From Plazaster borealis (taxonomy: Eukaryota > Echinodermata > Asteroidea > Forcipulatida > Labidiasteridae), in assembly GCA_021014325.1 (NCBI GenBank), contig CM037476.1, positions 16,838,827 to 16,902,826 of the forward strand: a DNA stretch of 64,000 nucleotides. Reading direction: 5' to 3'. Below are positions 45,549 to 57,256 of this stretch, in pieces. The stretch's first letter is position 1; every line of letters begins with the position of its first letter. Both the position numbers and the translations under genes were made by a program. The notes below the pieces were generated by a model, which saw only the letters and a program-made list of their open reading frames with translations, was not told the DNA's origin and made no database searches.

Positions 45549-48500
45549 CTAGAGAATCAGTTTTTGTGACATCGTCACAAAAACAAGGTGTTCGAGGTTA
45601 ATGTCATCAAATTATGAGTGAATGATATGGTGTCGACAAGTTATGATTTTTTCAAGTATTACATTTCATCTTCCGTTTTTACGGGAAGTCAAGGTCAAAT
45701 GAGGTCACAGTCTGTGTATTGTTTCTTAAGTTGTTACATACTTTCCCAATAATGTATACATTGTACAAATCCAATGTGTTGTTTAAAAGTTACGATTTGT
45801 TGGAACATTAACTTTCACTTTCCGGTTTGAACCGGAAGTCAAGGTCAAATAAGGTCACAGTGTGTAGCGTTTCTTAAATCTTTGAAGCCCTTTTTGATGA
45901 TGTATAGATGATAAAAATCCAAAGTGTGGTTCAGGAGTTCTGATTTTTCAAATATTAAATTTCATCTTCCGGTTTGAACAGGAAGTAAAGGTCAATTGGG
46001 GTCACATTCTGTATATCGTTTGTTAAGTTGTTACATACTTGTCCAATGATGTATGGATTGTAAAAATCCATTGTGTGCTTCAGGAATTATGAATTTTGAA
46101 ACATTAAATTTCAACTTCCGCTTTGAACCGGAAGTCAGGGTCAAACGGGGTCACAATTAGTGCACCGTATGTTAGGTTTTATAAAGACCTTTCAGATGAT
46201 GTATAGATTGTAAAAATCCAATGTGTGGTTCAGGAGTTACGAATTTTTCAAGTATTAGATGGATTATCGTTATGCCGTGGTGCGCAATAAACAAGGTAAC
46301 ATGCAGCGATGCTAAATGTATTCCTACATGTAGTTGATGTAAACTGAACTACACGCTCAATATACATGTATCTGTACACGTGCTATTACACTATCCCGCG
46401 TTATCAAAACGTGCGCTTTAATGCCGGTGGTTATAAGACAAGATGTAAATGTCGAAATGTTGTTATTTCTGTGCAAAAGTTTGAGCAGGCTCAATGTTCT
46501 ACAACCTGATGCAAAATTTATGCTAAAATGATAAGTAGTTTTTGAGATACGAAATTTATAAAATTTTAAATTTCCGGGTTGAACCGGAAGTCAAGGTCAA
46601 ATGGGGTCACTTTCTGTGTAGCGTTTGTTGAACCTTTAACGAACTTTCCGATGATGTATAGATTGTAAAAATCCAACATGTCGTTCATGAGTTATGATTT
46701 TATTTCAAATATTAAACTTTGATTTGATGTAATTCAATACCTGTTGACGTCATCATGACATCATCAAGTTTGTGTCGTCTTGATATTAAGGTTCAAATGT
46801 CTTATGAGTTTCAATGTTGAATTCAATTTCAATCTTGAGTTATGCCGTAAATAAGCCCGAAAATGATGTTTTTCAAGAAAAAAAAACCAAAGGCAAACTT
46901 CGACCTAGGGGCATGACCTCGAAGAAAAGGTCATACGATTTTGACGTTAACTTTTGAAATGTAGCCCCAGTCTTGATCTATCACATGCCCAATTATGAAC
47001 ATCATAGCTTTCATATTCAATGAGATACAGCAAATATCAAATGGTCATTTTTCAACTTTAAAAACCTTGTAATTTGACACCTGATGACGTCATCATGACG
47101 TAATGACAACTGTGCCGTCTTCGTATTGAGGTTCAATTGTCTGATGAGTTTCAAGGTTCAATTCAGTTTCAATCTTGAGTTATGTTCGAAAGTTGTTTTT
47201 TGAAGGAAAACAAAACAAAGGCGAACTTCGACCCAGGGTAACGACCCGGAAGTTAAGGTCATACGATTTTGGCGTTAACTTTTCAAATGTTGCCCCAGTC
47301 TTGATCTATCATCTGTCCAAGTATGAACATCATAGCTTTCATATTCGTAAAGATACAGCAAAAAGCAAAAGGTCATTTTTCAACTTTAAAAACCTTGTAA
47401 TTCGACACCTGATGACGTCATCATGACGTAATGACAACTGTGCTGTCTTCGTATTGAGGTTCAATTGTCTGATGAGTTTCAATGTTCAATTCAGTTTCAA
47501 TCTTGAGTTATGCTGTAGAGAAGAGTTCTCCGGAAGAAGAAGATGGAGAAGAAACTAGAAATTCAGTTTTTGTGACATCACAAAAACAGGGCGTCATTGA
47601 TGACGTCATCATACCGAAAAAATGTGGGTGTCATCTACACACTAAGATCTAAGTACGTGGTAAATTTCAAGACTGCAACCTTCTTAGTTAATGAGATATG
47701 AACTTTTGAATTATGAAATTTGAACTTCCGTTTTCGACCGGAAGTAAAGGTCATATAGGGTCACACTTTGTACGTGAATTGTAGAGGACGGCAAGGGCTT
47801 TTATATGGTGCAAATATCTTACATGAAGCAATTACGGTTCTTTAAATATGTTTTTTTAAATATTAAACGTTGATTTATTGTTATGACGTCAACGATGACA
47901 TCATCAAACCGAAATACACACATTTATATTTAAACACAAAGATCTAATTACTTAGTAAGTTTTAAGTCTCAAACATTTATAGTTCATGAGATATGACGAG
48001 TTTTCGTTATGAAAGAAAATTCAACTTCCGGTTTCGACCGGAAGTAAAGGTCATATGGGGTCACACCTAATGAAAGATTTGTAGAACTGTTCAAGGGCCT
48101 TCAGATGATTTAATGATTAAATGTGTAGCATCTTTAGTTTATGAGATATAACGTTTCTTCAAAAAAACCTTCAACGTCCGGTTTCGACCGAAAGTAAAGG
48201 TCACATGGGGTCACATTCTGTGTAAGAGTTGTAAAAGGAATGTTGAACTTACATATGAAGTAAAGATCTTGTCTTTATGATTTATGGTTCTCTAGATATG
48301 ACGATTTACAATATTTCTCGTTATTTTTCATTTTGATGTTATGACGTCATCGATGACGTCATCATCCCGAAAATGTTCCTGTTTCGTCTATACACTAAGG
48401 TCTAAGTACATGACAAGTTTCAAGTCTCTACGAGTTATACTTTTTCTGAAATCCTGCCGAGAAGGTACGGTGGGAAGAAGAAGACACGGAAAAAAAAAAA

Positions 48501-48664
48501 ACAGTACAATAACAATAGGTTTTCGGCCGTTAGCCGAACACCTAAAAAAACAAAACAAAAAAACAGAACAATAACAAGAGGTGTTCGTGCTGAATTGCAC
48601 GAACACCTAAAAAAACAGAACAAAAACAAGGAGGTGTTCGTGCTCATTTTGCACGAACACCTAA
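45549..48664 (-). mobile_element. Helitron-like dimer H5
   Basis: Inserted between AACAATAATAA (45548) and TAATACC (48665); the empty paralogue is 26181/26182, with no target duplication. On the minus strand it begins TTAGGTGTTCGTGC with three successive hairpins. Two 3' termini are present: CTAG at 47555-47558 and CTAG at 45549-45552, each 11 nt after a hairpin of the GTTTTTGTGAC type. The body contains about ten degenerate units, often near 150 bp apart, with the palindrome ACTTCCGGTT..AACCGGAAGT next to TCAAGGTCA. No coding capacity. Confidence 0.72.
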
Positions 48665-49385
48665 TAATACCAGCGCGAACCAGCGACTACCCATGCTGTG
48701 CACAGTATACTGCTATAGCCCGCACTCCAATGACAGGTACAGGTACTAGTCTTTATTAATCAAGTCGTTTTTAGTATAGTATCGTGTAATGCGCTGTTAG
48801 ATTTCGCCAACAGAGGGCGTACATTCTTATTGTGAAAGCATTATTGTGAAAGCGCCCTCTAGCGTTCGCTGGTTCTTGCATGTATTGTAGCATGCAAAAG
48901 AGCGAGATAACAAAGACTAGCAGCCCATTCATTGGGAAACGTTGGAACAATGTGTGTGTGCGCGCTTGTTGTGTAAAAAGAAAAGCCATCAAGCTAAGTT
49001 TTAAGAAAAAATCCTGATAGCAAAAATGAAAAAAAAAATTATAAAAAAACAGAAGCGATGTTTTACTCATGTGTGTGGTTAAAAATTACCATCCCTTTAT
49101 GTGATGGTAAGTGTACTTTTTGTACTTTTTGTCTGTGTAAATTTTTTCCATACGCTAATTTAATATACACATCATTTTCATGGTATTGACCAAAAAAAAA
49201 ATGCCTTAGCAATAATAATCGGTATCAGTGTTTGATGCCAGGCAAGGCCTTCAAATACCAATGTGTCGATTGTGTGTACATTTTAACCTAACAAAATAAT
49301 CGTCATGACAATTGGCTGTTACTGAGAGATTGTTAGTGTTCTCATACGAGTTATTACTTATGATCATGAAATAAGCTGTTATTAA
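48665..49385. other. Spacer, duplicate of 26182-26908
   Basis: No gene is seen. It is nearly identical to the first arm. Confidence 0.6.
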
Positions 49386-49652
49386 AGGGATTGTATACGT
49401 TTGGTAATTGGAACCCACTGTTTGTTTCAATCCTATATAGTTGTAGATATATACCATATAACTAACCTATGTGAGAATTTAGATTCAAATTTATTTTGAT
49501 AAAAACTGATATATATTTTTCCATAACCACATTACTTCAAGGTGAAATGTTTCTCAAAATGCTTTTTACTATCAGAAGCTGCTGTACTTCTTACCAAGTA
49601 AGTTTTTATCACCATTAATCTTATGAGTAACTACCAAACAAATACAGACCCT
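49386..49652 (+). mobile_element. TTAA-flanked MITE family B, internally deleted copy
   Basis: Same termini and TTAA flanks as 26909-27282 but 267 bp long; the block around CAATCTGAGACACG is missing. Confidence 0.75.
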
Positions 49653-49656
49653 TTAA

Positions 49657-49960
49657 AGCAAATGTACAACATTGGTAATTGTCAAAGACCAGTATCCACA
49701 CTTGATGTGACCCAACATATACATAACCTGTGAAAGTTTGAGCTAAATCAGTCTTCGGAGTCATGAGTCACTGTTTTCAAACATCAAATTTTATCACCAG
49801 TGATAAAGACTAATTGTTTTACTCATTTCCTAAAAACTATAGCGTTTCAAGCAAAACTATTTCAAGGGAAATTTTCCACCACGAACATCTTTATACCATG
49901 TAAGTTGTGCAAATCTGTTAACATTTTAATTTTCAACCTTACCAATGTTGTACACACCCT
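49657..49960 (+). mobile_element. TTAA-flanked MITE family C
   Basis: It is the duplicate of 27287-27589, with the same shared TTAA at its left edge. Confidence 0.75.
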
Positions 49961-51534
49961 TTAAATGAGAACATTTAGAGTGTGGTGTCAGCATTTTTCC
50001 GGTTGAATGCACACTTATAGTCATGAAGGAGGCAGCTTGCTGCGCATGACTTATTTTCCAACCATCGCTGGTTTTTAGTAAGGTGGGTCTTGGCCTTTTG
50101 AGTTGCATAAATAATTTTGGTTAGTTTTCTCAAATAATTATACGTGTTCAGGCCAACTAGGCTAAACACCTTCTGGTTTTGGGGGTGGTCTTTTTTGTTT
50201 CGGAGATGTTTTTTTGGTATTTTTCTGATGAAGTCTTGTTTGAAAGTAACTCAAAATTGAAACTTCATAGAACAATGAAACTTAAGACATTTTAGATATT
50301 AACATGTAGATGTCACCGATACTTTGACGTCACGATTACATAATCACATCAAATAACGCTAAATCAAATAATTATCTCGAAAGATCATATGTGCTGAACT
50401 ACAAAAGATAAATTCACAATCTTTGCAGCATTTGAAAAGTTTTACTTATTATACAACTTTGTCACAGAGTGTGCCAAATTTCACCTTTTCTTCCGGTTGA
50501 AAACCAGAAGTTGAAATGAACCATTTTGAAAAGCACTATATTGGAGTATGGAGCCAAAATAAAAAGGAATTTAAAGATGGTTCAGCGGATGAAATCTTTT
50601 TTGACATCTAAGCTTTGAAACAAAATGCATTATTACGCCTTAGTGACTTCACAGTGACAATGTACATTATCTCAAAATCTATTCATAATAACTTGTCTAA
50701 ATAAATACCATTGATTATCGACATAATAACTTGAAATATAACTTGAAAGTTTGATTGGAATGACATTACCATATTTAAACTAAAATCAAACATTAAAATG
50801 TTTTGTAAATATTTAAAAAATTCGAAAAAATGGTATCTCCTGAACTACAAAAGATCGATTCACTATCTTTGCATTATCTAAAACAGTTTTAACATCGTTT
50901 GAAAGTTTGAACAGAATAATATATTACATCGAAAGTTACACAATGTACAAAATAAATGGGGCAATTTTAAATCCTGGCAATCACGCAATCACACATACAG
51001 TTTGTAAGCATTCTCGATGTGTGCATAGCACTGGCCGCAGTGTCAAAAAAACACCTGGCATTTTGCCAAGATTTCCACATTCGGTGCCAGCTACCGTTAC
51101 CGCAGCCACTGAACGACGTACTTTTCTGAGCCAATATTTTGTCACACAGCACTGTAAACTTGTATGCATTCATGACCGTTAATTTGATACAGCGCCCTCA
51201 TGCATGCGTAAAGTTGCACACTTGTTTTATCAATGTCCGAGGGCTGCTTCCGAATAGTCAAGCACATGTAGTGTAGTCCAACCACCGTCTTATAGACAGA
51301 GTTCGGGCTAATTCTGTCAAACTATGGTCAACGATAGGTCTTGCGCGAACTTGGCCATAGATGCCAACAATAACATAAAAGGTAGCAAGAAGGTGTACTG
51401 ATAAAAGGCCATTTGAACCCTATTTTGAAATGTATTTGTAAAAGTCCTGTATACTAGTTGAACTATCAGTTATTTTTCAGTTGATGACTATTTACATGAA
51501 AATGTTCAATGTTCATGTTCATGGTTGCAGATAA
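49961..51534. other. Spacer, duplicate of 27590-29164
   Basis: No gene is seen. Differences from the first arm are mainly point changes and short indels. Confidence 0.5.
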
Positions 51535-51795
51535 ACGCACTGCCAGACACACCGGGGCAAACCCCCTTCTCTTAGCGATAAGTGTGTACTGGGATCTTTT
51601 ACGTGCATTGATAGCTTTTATAACAATACACGGGACCTACAGCTTTATGTCCCATCCGAAGGACGAAGCAATAATGGTTAAGTGTCTTGCTTAAGGACAC
51701 AAGTGTCAAGACCGGGAATTGAACCCACACTTTGCTGGTCAGAAACATCAGAGCTTGAGTTCGGTGCTCTTAACCGCTCGGCCACAACACGCTGT
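51535..51795 (-). repeat. tRNA-derived SINE
   Basis: It is the duplicate of 29165-29430, with the same A and B boxes on the minus strand. Confidence 0.72.
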
Positions 51796-52639
51796 GTAAA
51801 CTAAAAATATAATAGATTTCCACATCCCTTTCTTTGACATTTCAAAAGCTATCAACAATCTGAATGTGTTCGGGCCAGCAAGGCTGAACTCCTTCTATTT
51901 TTGTTTTGTTCACTTTGGTCAACGATCCTTCTTGGGCGAACTTTGCTATTGATGCCGACAAAAAACATAACTGAAGGTATGAAAAGAAGGCGTAATTTGC
52001 TAAATGGCAATTTGAGCCATTTTTTTTTAAATTTAAGTCGTGCATACTAACTATCACTTATTTTTCAGTTGATAACTATTTACTTGAACATTTCCATAGA
52101 TGTTCAATTATACAATTTCTAGAGTCTGAATGCAGTCTTAAGTAGATAACGTTAACATTCATTTTCCGTGTAAACTAAAGGTTTGAAATCTAATAGATTT
52201 CCACAATAATTCCTTTGACATTTCAAAAGCTATTATCAATCTTTTCATCAGTTTAATGAAATAGTTCACACATTAACACAACACTGACCCCAGTGAAACC
52301 CAAACACCTATTTTTAGTTTAGAAAAAAAAATCTAAATTCTAGTTCTGGGAGGGTATTGCAGTTTTTATCTCCCAAAATTGGAATCTGAGAAACGTTACT
52401 GTCAGATACGTTTCTCAGATTGTGTATTCCAATTACGGATTATTCTTCCGGCGATATCTCCGCTAGGAAGTGCTTTTTCCCTTTTTATGTCAAAAGCATA
52501 TTCAAAAGAGAGCGGTATTGACAAACAGTTGAGACCCAAAATGCTATGACCTTACTTGTTAACATTGGGGTCAATCCTTATGACAACATTTAACTAAAAG
52601 TATAGGACAAGTAGGATTTCAACTGGTGCTAGATACTGG

Positions 52640-53105
52640 GCAAGAGAAACAATAATTGTTAATTATGTCTTGCTCAAGGACACAAGTGTCATCACTGGGA
52701 TTCGAACCCACACCTGGGCCCAATTTCATGGCTCTGCTTACCATGAAATTCTGTGCTTGCATCCCATAGAATTAAGTGCTTTACAGGGCTTTTACGCGCA
52801 GAATTCTGCAGTAAGCAGAGCCATGAAGTTGGACCCTGATGACTTAGCCACCAGAACATAAGTCCGATGCACTAAACCCAGAGCTGTGTATTGAGAGAGT
52901 TGCGACATGGAGGGACCAGCTTTCTCCGGTCACGTGGTTGCTGGACGCCATTTTGTTCCAAAATGCAGTACAACCCAATGGGCAGACTAGTCTGGCACCC
53001 TGTATTCGCCAATGCATTTTTTGGAGACAAAATGGCTTCTAATCGCAAGTTGTCGCAACTCTCCCAATATACGGCTCTGACTAAACCGCTCTTTTACAAC
53101 ACTTC
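52640..53105 (-). repeat. tRNA-derived SINE interrupted by two small elements
   Basis: The SINE body (CTCAAGGACACAAGTGTCAT) is interrupted first by a foldback (about 52727-52835, GGGCCCAATTTCATGGCTC and its inverse) and then by the hAT-type MITE at 52879-53079. Its head resumes at 53080. Confidence 0.6.
52879..53079. mobile_element. hAT-type MITE with 8-bp target duplication
   Basis: The 201-bp element begins CAGAGCTGTGTATTGAGAG and ends CTCCCAATATACGGCTCTG, which are inverted repeats of about 27 bp overall. ACTAAACC is duplicated on both sides (52871-52878 and 53080-53087) and occurs once at the empty paralogue 30825-30832. An 8-bp duplication and CAGAG termini fit the hAT superfamily. No coding capacity. 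Confidence 0.85.
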
Positions 53106-53437
53106 ACATCAGACATGTACTAAATATATATGATGCGCATTTCAACATATTCCAAGGGAACTTGTGCAATATCAATGATTATATTTTGTTTATATGCATT
53201 TATCGCGCTGCAAAAATTGTTAAAAATGAAAATTGTGCATAAGAAATCATTTACATAAACCCATCAGGCTAATTTCTCTTCCATTAGTGTGAACTGTCTG
53301 TCATCAAAAAGCTCAATCAAAATAACCTAAAACTTTTCTTTTGTGACGAAACTCAATTGTGACGAAACAGATACTTACAACAGTTCGAAAGAACTTTGAA
53401 ATGCATGATAGATTTAGTGTTGGATTGTCTTCTAAAG

Positions 53438-54436
53438 TCAGTGACAGCATGATGTTCTTAAGTTGTGCAGTGCTTGCCTAAACTCCCTGTTCCTCCAGTA
53501 GTAGATGATGCAATTCAACCAACTGTTGCTGCCGAATAGAGTAACGGCGATTACTTGAACACTTAGGGGTGCCATGATATTTCCTAATGATAATAATGAA
53601 ATGATAGTTACAGGAATCCAGCAGATGCAAGCAGTGCCTGTTATAATGATCACAGTGGTAGCAGACTTTGTACTGATCGGCCCTGGAACATTCTGTCCCC
53701 CTTCAATGTTACCAATGATATTCTGAGCAGCAATGAGTCGTGCCTGACGTCGAGCAACTTTTAGAATGTACGCATAAAGTATCAGGATTATTCCAAGTGA
53801 AACTCCAATAATTGCTATGGTTGTATACTGCATAACATTTTGTGTTTCCGTACAAAAATATGCAGCGACTGGCATTTCAAGTTTGGTTCCTAAAATACAA
53901 AACCAGGCAGTTAATATTATTATGGTCAAACTCCATACCAGTGTGATCATGACCTTTGATCTTTTTAGTGTCATCAGCCTCGGATAATGCAGTGAGTAGG
54001 TGATGGCTAAGAATCGATCAATTGTCAACAAAACCATTGACGATACATTTATTGTGGTCAATATTGCTGTTACACATGGCGCGATAAAACAGGCAATAAT
54101 GGCATTCTGGGCCGGGGATTTGATAAAAACCAGATTAGGAATTCCACAGAAAATCCCGATGCAGATGTCAGAAAGTGTGAGGGATATCATAAACAGCTTG
54201 GTGGTTTCTTGGATGCCTCTGACGCGACGAAACCCCATGAGGCATACTGAGTTCATAACCACAACCAGAGCTACCGTTAGAACATAAAGTGCAAATGTAA
54301 AATTGCAAAAAACATCTTGACAACCTGTCAAAGCTGTTGCTTGGTTTTGAGTAAATCGTTGTAAAATATAATCATCAATATCAATAACACCACGGTTCCA
54401 ATTATATTGTACAAAAAATGATCCGTTTCCATCCAT
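53438..54436 (-). CDS. GPCR-9, intact class A receptor with long N-terminus
   Basis: 332 residues from MDGNGSFFVQYNW. The N-terminus carries an insertion with an acidic DIDDY and NWN relative to the other copies. TM1 has VVMNSVCLMG, TM2 ISLTLSDICIGIF, and the TM3 cysteine is in IACFIAPCV. DRFLAITYSLHY closes TM3; ECL2 has AYFCTETQN, TM6 CICWIPVTI and TM7 GSNSWLNCIIYYW; the tail is TSCCH. It belongs with GPCR-3 and GPCR-6 (CF-I-x-PCV pattern) but is the most diverged of the three. It occupies the start of a third repeat of the duplicated unit. Confidence 0.92.
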   Translation of the reverse strand: MDGNGSFFVQYNWNRGVIDIDDYILQRFTQNQATALTGCQDVFCNFTFALYVLTVALVVVMNSVCLMGFRRVRGIQETTKLFMISLTLSDICIGIFCGIPNLVFIKSPAQNAIIACFIAPCVTAILTTINVSSMVLLTIDRFLAITYSLHYPRLMTLKRSKVMITLVWSLTIIILTAWFCILGTKLEMPVAAYFCTETQNVMQYTTIAIIGVSLGIILILYAYILKVARRQARLIAAQNIIGNIEGGQNVPGPISTKSATTVIIITGTACICWIPVTIISLLSLGNIMAPLSVQVIAVTLFGSNSWLNCIIYYWRNREFRQALHNLRTSCCH

Positions 54437-55180
54437 GATGTCACAAAGGAGATTGTCCAACTGTTTACGTCAATGTTATAATTGGCGTTTATCCATGACT
54501 CAAGAATATCGGATTTGTACAAATTGGTGATTTCTGAGTTGCCAAGGATGATCGAAAAAGAAAACAATGTTCAGAGCTTTGTGAATTTATAGCACTACAG
54601 TCAAAGCCGTGGCTGTAAACATTAGCGCAATGCTAAAAGAGCAGAATGTATCTCGTACAATCATGCATCAAGTAAATTCTGGCAAATCTGAACGGTTTTC
54701 GTTCGTGATGTCACAAAGGAAAATCTTTTGCATCTACATGTATATCCCAGATGTCTAAGAACTGAACTCAGGAATTCCTCAGTAAATCCTGGTATTTGTT
54801 TCTTGGATATCCCTTATGCAGTGAAGAATTAATCTTTACCATTAAGAAAAATAATAGAATCCATGGCGGCAATCAACTACAGTGGTACAAATAATAGTCA
54901 GGAAAATCTGTGTGGAGTCCAACGCACCAGTTATCAGAAAATAAACCATAGAAAACTCTTTTAGATGTGTCTGATATGATAACATCTATCGGTCTCAGTG
55001 TGCAACATCTTGAAGTGAGCTCCCCTAAACTATAAATGATGTGGGTGTCTACACTCAACCAGTAGATATTCCACAACAATCTGAAGTTCAAAATGGCAAG
55101 TAAGCAAATTTCTAGCCTTATATAGTAAATTCAATAGCAGCACAACCTTGACACTAATTGTCCAGTAGGTACTGCTGCTA
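54437..55180 (-). other. Upstream region and leader of GPCR-9
   Basis: 54640-54790 is the degenerate N-terminal region, including the acceptor-side segment. 54790-55180 is the leader with TTTATAGTTTAGGGG near 55030 and a GGTAAAGATT donor-like site near 54838. The exon-1 frame is interrupted here. Confidence 0.55.
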
Positions 55181-55388
55181 TGGTGAGTTAGGTAAAGACT
55201 GATTAGTTCAGTCAATTAACTTCATCACCAGAGGTAAACAATGGTGTCCTGCCTGGATTATTTTTAAGGTGACTGGGAATCAACATGTGTAGGTAACAAG
55301 TGTAATAAATGCCTGTTGATGATGATTGCTTGAGAAATGGATAGTTGTTTATTCTGCCAGACTGTTAAGCTCCATTATGTCCATTGTG

Positions 55389-55678
55389 TAAGGTCACACG
55401 CAAGTTAATAACTTTGGTCAAGGAAGTTAATAACTTTTGAACAAGCAAGTTAATAACTTTGGTCAAGCAAGTTAATCAATTTTGAAAAAGCAAGTTAATA
55501 ACTGTGTTCAAGTAATTGAAAACTTTGTTCAAGCGAGTTAATAACTTTGCTCAAGCAAGTTAATAACTTTGCTCAAGCAAGTTAACAATTTTACTCAAGC
55601 AAGTTAATAACTTTGTTCAAGCAAGGTAATAATTTTGCTCAAGCAAGTTAATAACTTTGGTCGAGGGAGTTAATAACT
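55389..55678 (+). repeat. 22-bp minisatellite
   Basis: About thirteen imperfect tandem copies of a 22-bp unit reading GCAAGTTAATAACTTTGCTC followed by AA, with variants GGTC and TTTC near the end of the unit. The core AGTTAATAACT is nearly palindromic. No reading frame is preserved. Confidence 0.85.
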
Positions 55679-55817
55679 CGTAAGGAAAGATCTTGTAGAT
55701 TTATTCAACATTTCTATCCAACCCATTACAAGATCATAGCAGATCTAGCTGTTCTTAATGTTTTCTTCAAATATTTTGTCCTCCTGCCTACAAGAACCAT
55801 AAAAATCTGGCCTTGTA

Positions 55818-57040
55818 TGGGTATGAATTATTAAATGTGCGTTGTGCAAATTTTAATGCTCATCAACTGCTTGCCAATATGCATGGTTTGGTTATCGGCC
55901 ATTATGAACACAATGCAGCTAGCTCTTTGCCGTGATAAAATATTGAGCATTTCTCAGTTATGAAAAAGAAAGTCAAAACAAATTGTTTAATGGAGCTTAG
56001 ATGTTATGAAAGAGGATTCTTTAATAAGACAATTCTAGCCCTTTAAAGATAATAGGAAATAATATATATTAAAGAGGGATGAGAAATTCAATATTACTCT
56101 CTGAATTCAGACTCTCTTTTTTGTCAAAGTGGTGGGGGAAAACTGTTGATTGCTACTGTACTAGCGCTGTAGTTGTAGATACTCAAAACTCCATGAAATG
56201 TATATCTCCAGGGGGTTCCAAATGGTGGAAATGTCTTTATTTCAACTTCCCAAATTTTGCTCCTACTTCTCATCTTTTTGTTTTACTTTTGTCTTTAACC
56301 TGGTGTAAAATAAAACCCAGAGCTGTTATTTGTTGAAACTTCTTGTTGACTTTTTTAGTGCTGAGGATACTGTTCCCAGAATCTCCCTGAAAACTATAAC
56401 TCCAGGGGTTACCAGATGTAGAATTGTTCTCACTTCAACAAGCTTCCTAAAACTTGGATCCCAGTTTCAGACCCTTTGTCAACATTGATTCTCAACCCTG
56501 TTTACAAAAAAGTATCATTCCTGAGAAATTATCCAATTCAAAGCAACAAATTGCTTATCTTGAAGAAGGTGCTTATTATTATAAAACACAAATTTGTAAA
56601 TTCTCAACAAAGATTCATCAGTGTATATTTTGGGGTAAATCAAGTATGACGTTGACAAGTGTATTGAAATGGGTATGAATCATTAAATTTACACGTTGTA
56701 TAATGCTCATCAACTGCTTGCCAATATGCATGGTTTGGTTTTCGACCATTATGAACACAATAAAGCTCGCTCTTTGCCTTGATAAAATATTGAGCACTTC
56801 TCACTTATGAAAAAAGAAAGTCAGTACAGATTGCTTAATGGAGCTTAGATGCTATGAAAAAGGATTCGCTAATAAGGAAAGTTTAGGCCTTCAAAGATAA
56901 TAGGAAATCATATATAGTGTGGAGAGGGATGAGAAATTCAATATTACTCTCTGAATTCAGACGCTTTTTGTCAAAGTGGTGGGAAAAAAAAGAAAGATTT
57001 TGGTCGCTACTTTGCTGGTGCTGTACTTGTAGATACTCAA
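55818..57040 (+). repeat. Direct duplication of about 850 bp
   Basis: 55818-56170 and 56668-57000 are paired copies (TCATCAACTGCTTGCCAATA, GATGAGAAATTCAATATTAC). Between the paired parts lies unique sequence of about 500 bp. No gene is recognised in either copy. Confidence 0.7.
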
Positions 57041-57159
57041 AAGCTCCATGAAATTTCTATCACCAGAAATGGTTTCCGGACTGTAACTCCAGTGAGAAGT
57101 AACATTTGGACTTGTAACTTGGGTTGGGGGTTGCCTTTGAGTAAAGGAAAGTTTAGTTT

Positions 57160-57256
57160 TTTGTTGTTGTTGTTGTTGTTTTTGTGTGTTTATTGTGTGT
57201 GTGGGGTTTTTGGGGGGGTTTTTGTGTTTTTTTGTGTTTTTTGGGGGGGGGGTCGA
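57160..57256 (+). repeat. GT-rich, G-run tract
   Basis: GTT and GTGT repeats are followed by runs of four, seven and ten G separated by T-rich spacers. The tract is simple sequence, with possible G-quadruplex character on the plus strand. Confidence 0.6.

Noticed and set aside
55389..55678. CRISPR-like array
   Set aside because: Units are contiguous 22-mers without unique spacers, in a eukaryotic genome.
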